A stretch of 64,000 nt of DNA from Defluviitaleaceae bacterium (GTDB lineage Bacteria; Bacillota; Clostridia; Lachnospirales; WQUN01): positions 81,592-145,591 of the forward strand of contig WRDO01000001.1 of the NCBI GenBank assembly GCA_009779755.1, in the 5' to 3' direction. Positions 36,622-47,135 of this stretch are shown one piece after another. The notes under the pieces were generated by a model. The model was not told where the DNA came from. It saw nothing but the letters and a program-made list of their open reading frames with translations, and made no database searches. The translations under genes were made by a program, and so were the position numbers. Position 1 is the stretch's first letter. Each line of letters starts with the position of its first letter.

Positions 36622-38137
36622 AATACACGTCGAAAGTAGCTTTATCGTGGATGATTATTTTTTCCAACGTTTCTTTCACGGTTTCGCCGTCGAAGGTTTC
36701 CGCTTTTACAATGCCGGAAATATGTGTTTTAATGGTGTCAATGAATGTTTCGCGTTCGGTTACCTGTTCAGCGGTTTTGTCCAGTTGTATCAATTGGTTA
36801 TTTAACACGGTGATTTGCCCGTCAAGCGGTTTTTTTTGTGTTTGCATTTCTTCCTTTGTTATTTCACCGTCCAATCGCAAATCAATCAGCCGCTTGATAC
36901 GGTTTTCCAATTTCGCAATCTTTTTTTGGATGTTTTCTTGGTCACTTCGGATTTGTTCGGTGTCTAACACACCCATGACAATATTCATTGATTCCTTAAT
37001 TAATTCGTCCTTGTATTGCACCATATCGTTAAGAGCGGTAAGGAAGGCTTCTTCAAGTATTTCTTGGCGTACCATTTTAGCGGGGCAACCGCCTTTGGTT
37101 TCATCCGCGCCGTACTTAAACGACTTGGCGCAACGCCAGCGTTTCACCTCTTTTTTATTTTTATCGGAGGTGCGGGTATTACGGTTAATAAATATAGAAC
37201 CGCACAAACCGCACACAAGTTTTCCCGAAAAAGGATAACGCGAAGTATGCCTTGAACCTGATTTTTTATTTGTACTGCGACGCGCCAATTCCTGTTGGGT
37301 TTTGTCGAAGGTGTCGCGGTCGATAATGGGGGGATGCGTATTTTGCCTGACGATATATGTGTCTTTGTTTTTATTACGCTTCGTATCTTGCGATAGATAA
37401 TTCGGGGTATGGAACTTCCCTTGCGTTAAATCACCCGCATATTTTTCATTCGATAAAATGCGTTGAACGGAAGTAGCGTCCCATGTTTGTTTTCCGTACC
37501 CGGTTTGGATATGCTCAGCTTCTAATTCCCTTGCGATGGCGGTTAAACCTTTTCCTTCAACCAAATACTTTTTGAAAATAATACGCACGGATTCAGCTTC
37601 GCTTTTGTTGATAATTAATTTTGCGTTGCGCCCTTTTCCTTCCCGGTCATACCCAAGCATTTTTTGCCCGAAGATAACGCCGTTTTCCATGCTTCGCTTG
37701 TGCCCGAATTTTACGCGTTCGGAAGTGCGGCGGCTTTCGTCTTGCGCTATACTGGCCATGATGGCCAATCGGAGTTCACCGTCGCCATCGCGGGAATCAA
37801 TGTTGTCTGACGTAAAAATAACGCTTATGCCAATTTCCTTTAGTGCTCGCGTATGTTGCAAGGTATCGACCGTATTGCGGGCGAAGCGGCTGACTTCCTT
37901 CGTCAGGATAATATCGAAAAGCCCTTTGTGTGCGTCTGTTATCATCTTATTAAAATTTACCCGCTTTTTAGTTGATGTACCCGACAAGCCTTCGTCAATG
38001 TATAAAGGGACGTATTCCCATTCCGGTTGTTCGTTGATGCGTGATATGAAGTATTTTTCCTGATTCGCCAATGAATTGAGTTGGTCATCCTTGTCGGTGG
38101 ATACACGACAATATGCGGTCACGCGAAGTTTGTCCAT
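36473..38137 (-). CDS. Large serine recombinase (site-specific integrase/excisase)
   Basis: 554 residues from the ATG after AGAAGGGAGA. The resolvase catalytic domain starts RVTAYCRVSTDKDDQ (nucleophile serine near residue 12) and includes EVSRFARNTVDTLQHTRALKE. The recombinase domain contains LSNEKYAGDLTQGKF. A zinc beta-ribbon (CGLCGSIFINRNT..RWRCAKS..GGCPAK) and a coiled coil follow, as in SpoIVCA, TnpX and phage integrases. Its last codons cross attL and overlap the host gene on the opposite strand. It would integrate and, with a directionality factor, excise the 15-kb element. Confidence 0.95.
   Translation of the reverse strand: MDKLRVTAYCRVSTDKDDQLNSLANQEKYFISRINEQPEWEYVPLYIDEGLSGTSTKKRVNFNKMITDAHKGLFDIILTKEVSRFARNTVDTLQHTRALKEIGISVIFTSDNIDSRDGDGELRLAIMASIAQDESRRTSERVKFGHKRSMENGVIFGQKMLGYDREGKGRNAKLIINKSEAESVRIIFKKYLVEGKGLTAIARELEAEHIQTGYGKQTWDATSVQRILSNEKYAGDLTQGKFHTPNYLSQDTKRNKNKDTYIVRQNTHPPIIDRDTFDKTQQELARRSTNKKSGSRHTSRYPFSGKLVCGLCGSIFINRNTRTSDKNKKEVKRWRCAKSFKYGADETKGGCPAKMVRQEILEEAFLTALNDMVQYKDELIKESMNIVMGVLDTEQIRSDQENIQKKIAKLENRIKRLIDLRLDGEITKEEMQTQKKPLDGQITVLNNQLIQLDKTAEQVTERETFIDTIKTHISGIVKAETFDGETVKETLEKIIIHDKATFDVYFKGCGKESLRVCSSDDGGICPHATKTEGLENHSFFVSSSSACNMSCKQG
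36478..36501. other. Left attachment site (attL) of the integrated element
   Basis: The junction of host and element. The putative crossover dinucleotide GA is at 36489-36490 (GTTTGCAA-GA-CATATTGC). To its left is host coding sequence, to its right is element DNA that also encodes the C-terminus of the integrase on the other strand. Confidence 0.7.
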
Positions 38138-38230
38138 TTTTTTTCTCCCTTCTATTAACCAGGGTAATATTTTTGCCAACGTAGTTTACACTTAAGATGC
38201 GGCTTGTTAAAGTAAACCTCAAATTAATAA

Positions 38231-38509
38231 TTATTTTATCGGCGGTTTTTTCTTTTCCGCGCAATCCTTGATAGCCTGTTCCATTTGTTTTTGTGTCAGT
38301 AATTGCCGGGTATATAGGCTTTTAATAATGCCTATAATTATGGTTTTTTGTAACGCTTCGTGTTCCATTTCCGTCACCGTCGCTAAACCGTTATGGTTTA
38401 CAGTATTCGGGTGGTGTTCGTTCGCGTTACAGGGTAAAGCATGTTTCCTTTTTCCAAATACTTGGTTGCCGGTTGTTTCGTAATGTACACCTTTAAAATG
38501 AATGTGCAT
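38231..38509 (-). CDS. Small protein upstream of the integrase
   Basis: 92 residues from the ATG five bases after GGAGG. The N-terminal half is His/Asn-rich (MHIHFKGVHYETTGNQVFGKRKHALPCNANEHHPNTVN). The C-terminal half is helical (LQKTIIIGIIKSLYTRQLLTQKQMEQAIKDCAEKKK), resembling SHOCT-type short helices. It lies 93 bp upstream of the integrase on the same strand and may be co-transcribed. A recombination directionality factor is one possible role, but nothing proves it. Confidence 0.65.
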   Translation of the reverse strand: MHIHFKGVHYETTGNQVFGKRKHALPCNANEHHPNTVNHNGLATVTEMEHEALQKTIIIGIIKSLYTRQLLTQKQMEQAIKDCAEKKKPPIK

Positions 38510-38647
38510 ACGTACCTCCAATAGTGTTTGAAGGTTATTGGAGTAAGCACACTTGATGACGGTTGGGTCGTGAGGGAAAATACAACCCATTGTGCCAAAC
38601 AACGCCATATGCTACATTTTATTAACACAATTTTCTGGAGGTGTATT

Positions 38648-39874
38648 TTGCACCCATACCAAATAATGCCGCCGTTATCGCCGAAGGAATACAACGCCCT
38701 TAAAGCGGACATCAAAGCCAACGGCGTTTTGGTTGCCATCGAGTTTGACGAGCATGGAAATGTGTTGGACGGACACCATAGACTAAAAGCGTGTCAAGAA
38801 CTGGGAATCGTTGATTATCCGCGTGTAGTTCGCGCCGGGTTAAACGAAGAGGAAAAACTCGCCCACGCGCAAGCGGTTAATATGATGCGTCGCCAACTGT
38901 CGCAAAAACAACGCCGCATTTTTATCGGCGAGCAATTAAAGAAAACACCCGAATATTCCAATCTATTTATAGCGAAGATGTTGGGCGTTACGGACAAAAC
39001 CGTAAATACTGTGCGTCGTAAAATGGAAGCAAATTCAGAGATTCCGAAAATCGACGAACGCCGAAGCGCGGACGGAACCTCACGCGGTCGCCCGGTATCT
39101 GTGTATAACCCCAACGAAAAAGCCAAACGAATACTCACCCAACCGCAAGTAGTGGAACGTATGCAAAAAGAAGATTGGAGCAACCCCGCATACACCAGAG
39201 CCAAGATAAACCAAGAAAGCAAGGCCATAAGGAAGAATGTTGCAATCCCATTGTCTGAAGCAGATTGCAAACTTTTATGTGCCGATATCCAAGGGGGTTT
39301 GCCCGAAATACCCGATGAAAGCGTAGACGTAATCATCACCGACCCACCCTATGCTCTTAAATACATACCCCTCTACCGCCATCTTTCCCATTTGGCTGCT
39401 CGCGTGTTAAAACCCGGCGGTTCGCTATTATGTATGGGTGGCGGTGCGCACTTCCCCAAAGTGGTGGAAACCTTAAACGATTCAGCCTTGTTATTTCATT
39501 GGATGTTATGCTTTATTACGACACGGACGGCTGCACCTCTGCACTGGCTGAAGGTTTCATCTCATATCAAACCTATATTTTGGTTGACGAAGGGGAGATA
39601 TAACGGCGATTTGGTAAGTGACCTTATCCACGCGCCGCCGATGAAAGACGACAAGGACTACCACGAATGGGGGCAAAGCGTGGAAGCCTTCACCCAATTG
39701 GTGGAGCGATTCACCGACCCGGGGCAGGTCATCCTCGACCCTTTCGTGGGCGGGGGGACGACCGCGGTAGCGGCAATAAATAAATCGCGTCGTTTTATCG
39801 GCGCGGATATTGACCAAAAGTGTATTGAAATAACGCGCAACAGAATATATAACTTATCCCCAAAAAGTTCATAA
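38648..39874 (+). CDS. ParB-like domain fused to DNA methyltransferase
   Basis: 408 residues from a TTG codon seven bases after GGAGG; an ATG 18 bp later is an alternative. Residues 1-90 are a ParB/sulfiredoxin-like domain (PPLSPKEYNALKADIKANGVL..LDGHHRLKACQELGI). A helix-turn-helix-like region follows. The C-terminal domain has the methylation motif TDPPY near residue 232 and the AdoMet site DPFVGGGTTAVAA near 366; this order fits beta-class N4/N6 methyltransferases. Such fusions are common in phages and integrative elements, where they modify element DNA. No matching restriction enzyme is seen. Confidence 0.9.
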   Translation: MHPYQIMPPLSPKEYNALKADIKANGVLVAIEFDEHGNVLDGHHRLKACQELGIVDYPRVVRAGLNEEEKLAHAQAVNMMRRQLSQKQRRIFIGEQLKKTPEYSNLFIAKMLGVTDKTVNTVRRKMEANSEIPKIDERRSADGTSRGRPVSVYNPNEKAKRILTQPQVVERMQKEDWSNPAYTRAKINQESKAIRKNVAIPLSEADCKLLCADIQGGLPEIPDESVDVIITDPPYALKYIPLYRHLSHLAARVLKPGGSLLCMGGGAHFPKVVETLNDSALLFHWMLCFITTRTAAPLHWLKVSSHIKPIFWLTKGRYNGDLVSDLIHAPPMKDDKDYHEWGQSVEAFTQLVERFTDPGQVILDPFVGGGTTAVAAINKSRRFIGADIDQKCIEITRNRIYNLSPKSS

Positions 39875-39940
39875 AAATATTTTTACGAACAAACCAAATG
39901 TATTTATTATTCTGTCTTTACGTTCTTTATACTTTCATAA

Positions 39941-40606
<666 letters not shown>

Positions 40607-40620
40607 AGGCTTGCATATTG

Positions 40621-40825
40621 TGTAGGTTTTGACAGTTCGTAGGTTAATATTGGTACTGTACCAGTATGAAGTAATACCTGTCAACGAAAATATTGAAAAA
40701 TACTTTGTTATTATCATATGAACAATAAAAAACGAACAAAAACCATCCAATATATTCCATATATAGCAAATAGAAAAATATTTGGGAGGGTTTATTATTT
40801 TTTGATACTTCTGTCAAAACCTACA
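40621..40825. repeat. 15-bp inverted repeat after the resolvase gene
   Basis: TGTAGGTTTTGACAG (40621-40635) and CTGTCAAAACCTACA (40811-40825) are perfect inverted copies enclosing 175 bp. A small palindrome, TGGTACTGTACCA, lies inside. No gene is in this stretch. It may be a recombination (res) site or operator region for the neighbours. Confidence 0.6.
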
Positions 40826-40859
40826 GAAGTTGCAAGTATATGATTGTTGGGAGGTATAT

Positions 40860-43046
40860 ATGTTTTGTTCAAAATGCGGAACAAAATATCCTGAATTGGA
40901 AGGTGCAAAATTTTGTTCGGGTTGCGGTGCGATTAAAGTGGTTGATACGGCAAACGTTGAACCGACATTAACAATAAAAACCCTTGATGAACATTCTGTA
41001 ATTGAATCTACTACAATGTTTATTTCTAAACCTACCCTTGAACCACAATCTACAGACGTTGATTCTATGTATAAACGTGCATTACTGCTCATGGAAAATA
41101 AAGATTTTAACAAAGCCAGCCAATTATTTGACCAAGTACTTAATTTGCAACCGGAAAATGCCCGAGCATATATCGGACAATTACTTGCAGAACAAAGGTT
41201 AACAAATGAAGAACAACTAGCCGAACATATCAATCATTGGCAAGATAATTCATTGTTCCAGCGTGCCGTTCGATTTGCTGACGATACTTACAAAGCCATA
41301 CTGGAAGAATACGCCGAAACCGCACATGTTAACCTAATTATACATAAAGCCAAAGAAATGTTTTTAACCGCTGTCAATCCTTCAGCGATAATTATGTTGC
41401 TCGAACCCCTTCGTGGGAATGAAACAGCCGAAAAATTATTGGCATTGTGCAAAACGCGTGATAATAATTTAATGCAAATGTATATACAGCAATTGTTGGA
41501 CACATCGAAATGCAAATCATTAGATGGGTTGGCGCAATGTACAAGCGGGTGGGAAACAACTCCCCTGTTTAATCAAATAATGCACATTGCTGACATCGAA
41601 ATGAAGCAAAAACTGACCGCTATTGTCAACGAAGTAAATAAATTAAATAATGAACGGCTAGCACAAGATACCGTCACACGAAATATATTAATTGCTAAAA
41701 ATGAATCAACGAGAAAAAAAAGAAACCTGATAATCACGATTGTCACTCCAATCATAATTATTATTGGTTTGGTGATTTGGATAGTTATACCCCAGCAGCA
41801 CGAACGCCGCCACGAAAGTGCCGCCCAATATCTTGACCTTTATCGGGAGGCATTTCGCCAAGGCGATTATGACCTTGCAAGGCGAATGTATAATGATTAT
41901 TTACGAAACCATCTTTCCGGACCGGATTGGTACGAACGGTCTCAATCAATAGCATATCTTGGAGAGTTCGTATGGCGTGGAAGCCCTACATCCCGTGAAA
42001 ACTTAACTAATAGTTTAATGACGCAACTTGATGACCGAATAAACAATGCCTTAATAGCTGAGCGTGCATTATCACACGCAGCTTCAGGTGATTGGGAAAT
42101 GGGATTCAACCTGTTAGCCAGCGAAAGAATTACGACAACTTATATTCCCGAAAGAATAATAAAAGAACTATTTACATTTTTTCTGGAATCCATTAACCCC
42201 AAGCAATTACATATTTTGCCAAAGGATTCATCTTGGATACAAGCATCATACTTTGATTTTCATAATTCTTCATTGTATTGGTTAAATCAAGATGGTACGG
42301 TGGATACGTTCAACGGAAGAAATGATATACGTTCTTTATCGAATATTATACGCATCGAAATGATTGGCGACCCCAATGATTTTTTCTTTATATATGCGGC
42401 ACTGGATAATAATAATGTACTGCTCGTTGAAGATTATCGAGAAACATACACAATATATGATGTATTGGATTTTGACATAAACAGGAATCTTGTTGTTGTT
42501 ATTCACAGGAACGGTACAGTGAGTTATCAACAGTTGAATCAGCACCATGAATATAGCCTCGATAATGTTAGTCAATGGAATAATATAGAAATGGTTTGGA
42601 TTGCAACAGAATTCCTACGGAGGGACACACACTTTACGTACCCAAATCAACCTGGCCAAAATCGACGTGAAGAACACCGCAACCAAGGTGTTAATAGAGT
42701 GGATACTCATGTAACTTTTCTAGTTGCAAGAACGCGTACTGGAGAAATATTAAATTCCGGTCAAAATCGTATTATGTATACTGACCAACGACGGGTTGAT
42801 GTCGGCGGTCGCGGTGGTACTATATGGTTAAATATAGATAGGGCATTCGTAAGATTTGAACCGGCACCTACCCCATTTCATCTTATGGTTGAGCGACCCA
42901 TACAACCATCAATCAACATCCGAACACGAAATTGGAATTCCCCTATCATAATTACACGCCCTTTTGATGGACAATGGCTTGTTGAACAATTTGGTGGCAA
43001 TGACGAGGATTATTTTGATTATTGGAATTATGACGATTCGTATTAA
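40860..43046 (+). CDS. Zinc-ribbon, TPR-like, membrane and propeller-like protein
   Basis: 728 residues from the ATG after GGGAGGTATAT. Order: N-terminal zinc ribbon (MFCSKCGTKYPELEGAKFCSGCG), a tetratricopeptide-like segment (residues about 65-290, KASQLFDQVLNLQPENARAYIGQLL), one membrane helix (NLIITIVTPIIIIIGLVIWIVI), then a large C-terminal domain with short HRNGTVS/NQDGTVD repeats suggesting a degenerate beta-propeller. The TPR half is clearly paralogous to the protein at 43681. Codon use is AT-rich. Function unknown; the build suggests a membrane sensor. Confidence 0.8.
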   Translation: MFCSKCGTKYPELEGAKFCSGCGAIKVVDTANVEPTLTIKTLDEHSVIESTTMFISKPTLEPQSTDVDSMYKRALLLMENKDFNKASQLFDQVLNLQPENARAYIGQLLAEQRLTNEEQLAEHINHWQDNSLFQRAVRFADDTYKAILEEYAETAHVNLIIHKAKEMFLTAVNPSAIIMLLEPLRGNETAEKLLALCKTRDNNLMQMYIQQLLDTSKCKSLDGLAQCTSGWETTPLFNQIMHIADIEMKQKLTAIVNEVNKLNNERLAQDTVTRNILIAKNESTRKKRNLIITIVTPIIIIIGLVIWIVIPQQHERRHESAAQYLDLYREAFRQGDYDLARRMYNDYLRNHLSGPDWYERSQSIAYLGEFVWRGSPTSRENLTNSLMTQLDDRINNALIAERALSHAASGDWEMGFNLLASERITTTYIPERIIKELFTFFLESINPKQLHILPKDSSWIQASYFDFHNSSLYWLNQDGTVDTFNGRNDIRSLSNIIRIEMIGDPNDFFFIYAALDNNNVLLVEDYRETYTIYDVLDFDINRNLVVVIHRNGTVSYQQLNQHHEYSLDNVSQWNNIEMVWIATEFLRRDTHFTYPNQPGQNRREEHRNQGVNRVDTHVTFLVARTRTGEILNSGQNRIMYTDQRRVDVGGRGGTIWLNIDRAFVRFEPAPTPFHLMVERPIQPSINIRTRNWNSPIIITRPFDGQWLVEQFGGNDEDYFDYWNYDDSY

Positions 43047-43077
43047 TTTAAAATAAATTAATAAGGGAGAGATTTAC

Positions 43078-43617
43078 ATGTCATCAATTGCCAAAAGAAC
43101 ATGGCTATGTGCGTGTGGCGTTAAAAATGATGGTGCCTTAAGAAATTGTGCAAATTGCGATTTGGAAAAACAACGTTTGCTGAGTATAGTTCCGGGTGCT
43201 GAAACGACGGAGGAACAAACCATTCCGTCAGTACCACCACCAATATCAATACCAACGCCGATACCCCAAACACCTCCCCAAGCAAACCCCGTGCAGTTGG
43301 TTCAACCGTATGCTTCTTCTCCGGCATATACCCCCCCTCCGTCCCCTTATGCAGTCCCGTCGCCAAACCCACAATATATTCATGTTGCTCAACCCCATGT
43401 GAAATCTAAAGTAGGGCGAAATATTTTTTTATTCTTGCTTGTCGCTGTAGCTGCATTATTAGGTATGAGTGCATTGGGTGTATTTTGCATTGGTGAAACG
43501 CTGGGTATTACACCCGATTGCGGCAACCCAATATGCAGAAACAGTTCCACCATATTTACCAATTTTTGTTCGCGGTGTGGTGACGCGATTCAACGTATAG
43601 ATGGAATTTTCCGCTAA
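43078..43617 (+). CDS. Zinc-ribbon, proline-rich single-pass membrane protein
   Basis: 179 residues after AAGGGAGAG. An N-terminal Cys cluster (WLCACGVKNDGALRNCANC) resembles a RanBP2-type zinc finger. A proline-rich stretch (residues about 50-110) leads to a membrane helix (IFLFLLVAVAALLGMSALGVFC) and a C-terminal CGNPICRNSS..FCSRCG zinc ribbon. It lies between two paralogous TPR proteins in the same direction (gaps of 31 and 63 bp), so the three probably form one operon. Function unknown. Confidence 0.75.
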   Translation: MSSIAKRTWLCACGVKNDGALRNCANCDLEKQRLLSIVPGAETTEEQTIPSVPPPISIPTPIPQTPPQANPVQLVQPYASSPAYTPPPSPYAVPSPNPQYIHVAQPHVKSKVGRNIFLFLLVAVAALLGMSALGVFCIGETLGITPDCGNPICRNSSTIFTNFCSRCGDAIQRIDGIFR

Positions 43618-43680
43618 AACAAACGCATTTCACATACCATGCGGAATATCACACGGTAAATACAGAAAGCGGGAGTTAAT

Positions 43681-45348
43681 ATGCCTATTGATGTATCCAG
43701 TTATACCAAACGCGCCTTTCTTGAAATTTCATATGGGGAATTTGATAAAGCAAGTGTATTGCTTGACCAAATATTAAACGTTGACCCTGAAAATGCGCAA
43801 GCATACATTGGACAATTATTGGTGGAACATAAACTTATAGATGAAAAATTATTAGCTGAACATATCCCCGATTGGCAAGATAGTTCTTTGTTCCATCGGG
43901 CGATACGATTTGCAAATAATACGTACAAAGTAACGCTAAATGGATATGTTGATACCGTACGAAATAACCGTATTTTATACGATGCAAAAAAATTATTATC
44001 AACCGTTGCGAATCCGGCTACGGTTATTTTAATGCTTGAACCTCTCCGGGGAAATGTCACCGTTGATGCGCTGTTGGCGCAATGTGAAACCCGAAAAACC
44101 GACATCGTAGAAATGTATATCCAGCAATTATTGGATATATGCAAATGTAACAGCCTTGATAATCTAGCGACATGTACTAATCAATGGGAAACAACGTTGT
44201 TATATAAACAGTTAAAGCTCATTGCAAACGATGAAATGAAACAACGATTGAACATGTTGGAAGATGATTTAATTAAATATTATGATGAACTTAGTAAAAA
44301 AGAAAAAGAACGAGAGTCATTGGAAAACGTTAGACTTATTAAAACGTATAAATCACTAGGTATAGGCGTTGCAGGCATTGTTTTATTGGTCATTATTATA
44401 ATTAACGGATTTAATTTATTTAATCGTATTCGGTTTAATTCCATAGATATAACACAAATGAGAAATGTTCTTGTTGCTCCGGCATGGGGCACCACTGTAG
44501 GAATACAAGCTGACGGAACGGTTGTAGCAACCGGAGTTTACGCGCAGTGGCTTTTGGATAATTATTTAAGCGATTTGCAAAACATTGCCGCAATTCCCGC
44601 AATTAGTACGAAAGGTTCTCACTTCATTGGGTTACGAAAAGACGGAACCGTTATAGGTAGAAGAATTGGTTCTGAATATGGACGCTACGGTGAAATTAAT
44701 GTTGGTAATTGGCGAAACATCGTTGCTGTTGGAACAGGCAGCGAATTTACAGTTGGTGTGCAAACAGATGGGACAGTTATAGCAATTGGTTGGTATGAAA
44801 ATTTGAAGCATTATAACTTTGATGATTGGAATGATATTATTGATATTTCGGTAGGATTTGGACATGCTGTCGGTTTGCGAAGAAACGGAACCGTCGTAGC
44901 AACCGGATTTAATGATAACGCATGGCATGGAATTAACGGTTGGCAGGATATTATTTATATTATTACAACTGATAATAACACACTTGGGCTTCGGGCTGAT
45001 GGAAGAGTATTAATTAGTGGGTCTGACAGCGGGGGGGCATCCCCCATTAGGAGTTGGCAAAACATTGTTGCCCTTGATGCAGGTAGTTGGGGACTTGTTG
45101 TTGGGTTACAAGCAAATGGAAGAGTAGTTTCTACAAGTTCAGAATTAAACGAAATTTTTAATAGCAGAAAATGGCGAAATATTGTGTCCATTGCCATTCA
45201 TCCGACACTTATGGAAAGCACTAATAATTGGCGTGAATGGGAAAACTCCGGTCCACAAACTGTTGTTGGTCTTCGCGCTGATGGAACGGTGGTTACATCT
45301 CACCCCATCGAAGGTCACAACACCAACGGATGGCGTTTATTACGATAA
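43681..45348 (+). CDS. TPR-like, membrane and RCC1-like repeat protein
   Basis: 555 residues. Residues about 1-210 match the TPR-like region of the 40860 protein (KASVLLDQILNVDPENAQAYIGQLL..LAEHIPDWQDSSLFHRAIRFAN) without the zinc ribbon. A membrane helix follows (GIGVAGIVLLVIIIINGFNLF). The C-terminal 300 residues hold at least seven RCC1-type repeats (VGIQADGTVVATG, VGLRRNGTVVATG, VGLRADGTVVTS), which normally form a beta-propeller. The propeller would face outside. Function unknown. Confidence 0.82.
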   Translation: MPIDVSSYTKRAFLEISYGEFDKASVLLDQILNVDPENAQAYIGQLLVEHKLIDEKLLAEHIPDWQDSSLFHRAIRFANNTYKVTLNGYVDTVRNNRILYDAKKLLSTVANPATVILMLEPLRGNVTVDALLAQCETRKTDIVEMYIQQLLDICKCNSLDNLATCTNQWETTLLYKQLKLIANDEMKQRLNMLEDDLIKYYDELSKKEKERESLENVRLIKTYKSLGIGVAGIVLLVIIIINGFNLFNRIRFNSIDITQMRNVLVAPAWGTTVGIQADGTVVATGVYAQWLLDNYLSDLQNIAAIPAISTKGSHFIGLRKDGTVIGRRIGSEYGRYGEINVGNWRNIVAVGTGSEFTVGVQTDGTVIAIGWYENLKHYNFDDWNDIIDISVGFGHAVGLRRNGTVVATGFNDNAWHGINGWQDIIYIITTDNNTLGLRADGRVLISGSDSGGASPIRSWQNIVALDAGSWGLVVGLQANGRVVSTSSELNEIFNSRKWRNIVSIAIHPTLMESTNNWREWENSGPQTVVGLRADGTVVTSHPIEGHNTNGWRLLR

Positions 45349-45395
45349 AAAATGGCATGGAGCATTATATATAGTTCACTGAATTATTTATCCCC

Positions 45396-45727
45396 GTTTA
45401 TATGCGGAAAACGAAAGTCACGTCCAAGTGGGACAAAATCTACCCCAATGCCATGAAACGCTGGGCGGACAACTGGGATGTAATCTGCCCGATTTTCAAG
45501 TTTTCGGCCAAGGTACGACGGGCACTCTACACCACAAATGCCATTGAAAGCCTTAACAGCCAATACCGCCGAATCAATGCCGGACGTCCCGTTTTTCCGT
45601 CTGACGAGGCCTTGAAAAAACCCTGTTCCTGGCTACCCGCAACATCAATAAAAAATGGACAACTAAAATACGGAATTGGGGCCAGATATACGGTGAGCTT
45701 TCTATCACCTTTGAAGGTCGATTGTAA
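45396..45727 (+). pseudogene. IS256-family transposase, 5'-truncated and frameshifted
   Basis: The last third of a mutator-type transposase: KWDKIYPNAMKRWADNWDVICPIFKFSAKVRRALYTTNAIESLNSQYRRINAGRPVFPSDEALKK. A one-base deletion in the A-run near 45613 shifts the frame; the other frame continues TLFLATRNINKKWTTKIRNWGQIYGELSITFEGRL to a stop at 45727. The DDE start and upstream two thirds are absent. This is a dead remnant inside the 15-kb element. The 240 bp after it, to the HTH gene, hold no gene I can see. Confidence 0.88.
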
Positions 45728-45968
45728 AAAAAGCATAGACAAGGGCTTTGCGGTAATGTGCGCTTCACAAGGCCCTGCTCCTATTCTCCTCCTAACGAAC
45801 AAAGTCAAGGTCGGAGCGTTTTTCAGGGAATATCATTCCCAAAAATCTTCCTCTTTCCCTTGACTTCGACCAAGTGTTATAATTTAACTATTATTATCGT
45901 GGAAGATTTCTTTTTACAAAAAATTATTTACACCGCCCAATAAAAAGTAAAGGGGTGTGTTTGTACAT

Positions 45969-46901
45969 TCAAATAAATTCAGGTGTGACATTGTAATTCC
46001 AAGTAAATGTTTTACTCATTCCATTGTAAATATCCAGTTGGTCTTCATTTTGTGTAGGTTCAACTTCTTCTATATCTTCGCGAGGTTCATATTCAATTAT
46101 AAAAGGGTATTCATCTGTATAAGGCAAGTCATAATTATTGCATATCGTAATTACATCGTGCAGCGGAAATTCATCAGGACGATTTTTATATTTCCCTATT
46201 ATTTCAGTGCTTCCGCGTACGTTGCTCTTTATTTTAAGCTGTCGTTTTTTTGGTTCTTGCTTTACGACAATATATGCCCAACCCTCATATAAAATAGCAT
46301 ATGTTAAAAAAGAAATTATTTTAAATTTCGCTTTACTTTTGGGGTTTGAGCATCTTATGTTATTCCATATTTTAACATAGCCATAACAACATTTGTTGAT
46401 TCTGTCATCGCTGTTTTTTTTCGTATTGCGTTTAACTACCTCTTTAATGGGTTTATATCCGGTGGGCAATGAAAATAAAGATTCGATTTTTGCCCACACA
46501 CCTTCGTTTATGGTTTTCGCGCTACCGTTTTCAATACGAGCATAATATGACCTCGATATACCAATTTTATCAGAAACCTCTTGTTGCGTCATTCCGGAAA
46601 CTGTACGTAAATCAATTAAATTAACCCGCGTATTTTTACCCGATTTTGTTTTAACATGATTCGTTAAACTTCTTCGTTCATTTCGTTGGGATTGGTGATA
46701 ATTGGCGATTCTTTCCTGGCTTCCCGCTAATCCCTTGTATACATATGCATTATAAAGTACCTTACGGATTGATGGGGTTGATAAAGAAAATTTTTGTGCC
46801 AGCCGTTGAATTCCAACGCCGGATTTATAATCATTCACTATTTCTTCGTTACGGAGTAACCTATCGCAATGGGCTTTTTGAACAAGACCATGTTTTTCCA
46901 T
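45969..46901 (-). CDS. XRE-type helix-turn-helix regulator with unknown C-terminal domain
   Basis: 310 residues. The N-terminal region (EEIVNDYKSGVGIQRLAQKFSLSTPSIRKVLYNA) is a resolvase/Mor-like helix-turn-helix. Residues about 92-150 are an XRE/Cro domain (LIDLRTVSGMTQQEVSDKIGISRSYYARIENGSAKTI). The rest is not recognised. An AAAGGATGGTG region precedes the ATG. It points away from the RNA region at 47.2-47.8 kb and may control promoters of the element. Confidence 0.82.
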   Translation of the reverse strand: MEKHGLVQKAHCDRLLRNEEIVNDYKSGVGIQRLAQKFSLSTPSIRKVLYNAYVYKGLAGSQERIANYHQSQRNERRSLTNHVKTKSGKNTRVNLIDLRTVSGMTQQEVSDKIGISRSYYARIENGSAKTINEGVWAKIESLFSLPTGYKPIKEVVKRNTKKNSDDRINKCCYGYVKIWNNIRCSNPKSKAKFKIISFLTYAILYEGWAYIVVKQEPKKRQLKIKSNVRGSTEIIGKYKNRPDEFPLHDVITICNNYDLPYTDEYPFIIEYEPREDIEEVEPTQNEDQLDIYNGMSKTFTWNYNVTPEFI

Positions 46902-47135
46902 TTGATGTCACCATCCTTTCGTAATTTGGTTCACGGTTATGTTACTGCAACTGTATGATAATGTAAAGTTATAACTCAATCTTTTGAGTAACCATAAAAT
47001 TGGGCACACAAAAAATAACTTCCATTCAAATTATCCCAGTCTACATAAATAACTTCTTAAAAATCTGTGTGTCTAGGGTAGTGTATTTTCGTATCATTTC
47101 GAGAGTTCTTCATTCGTGTCCTTCACCGTATTTCT

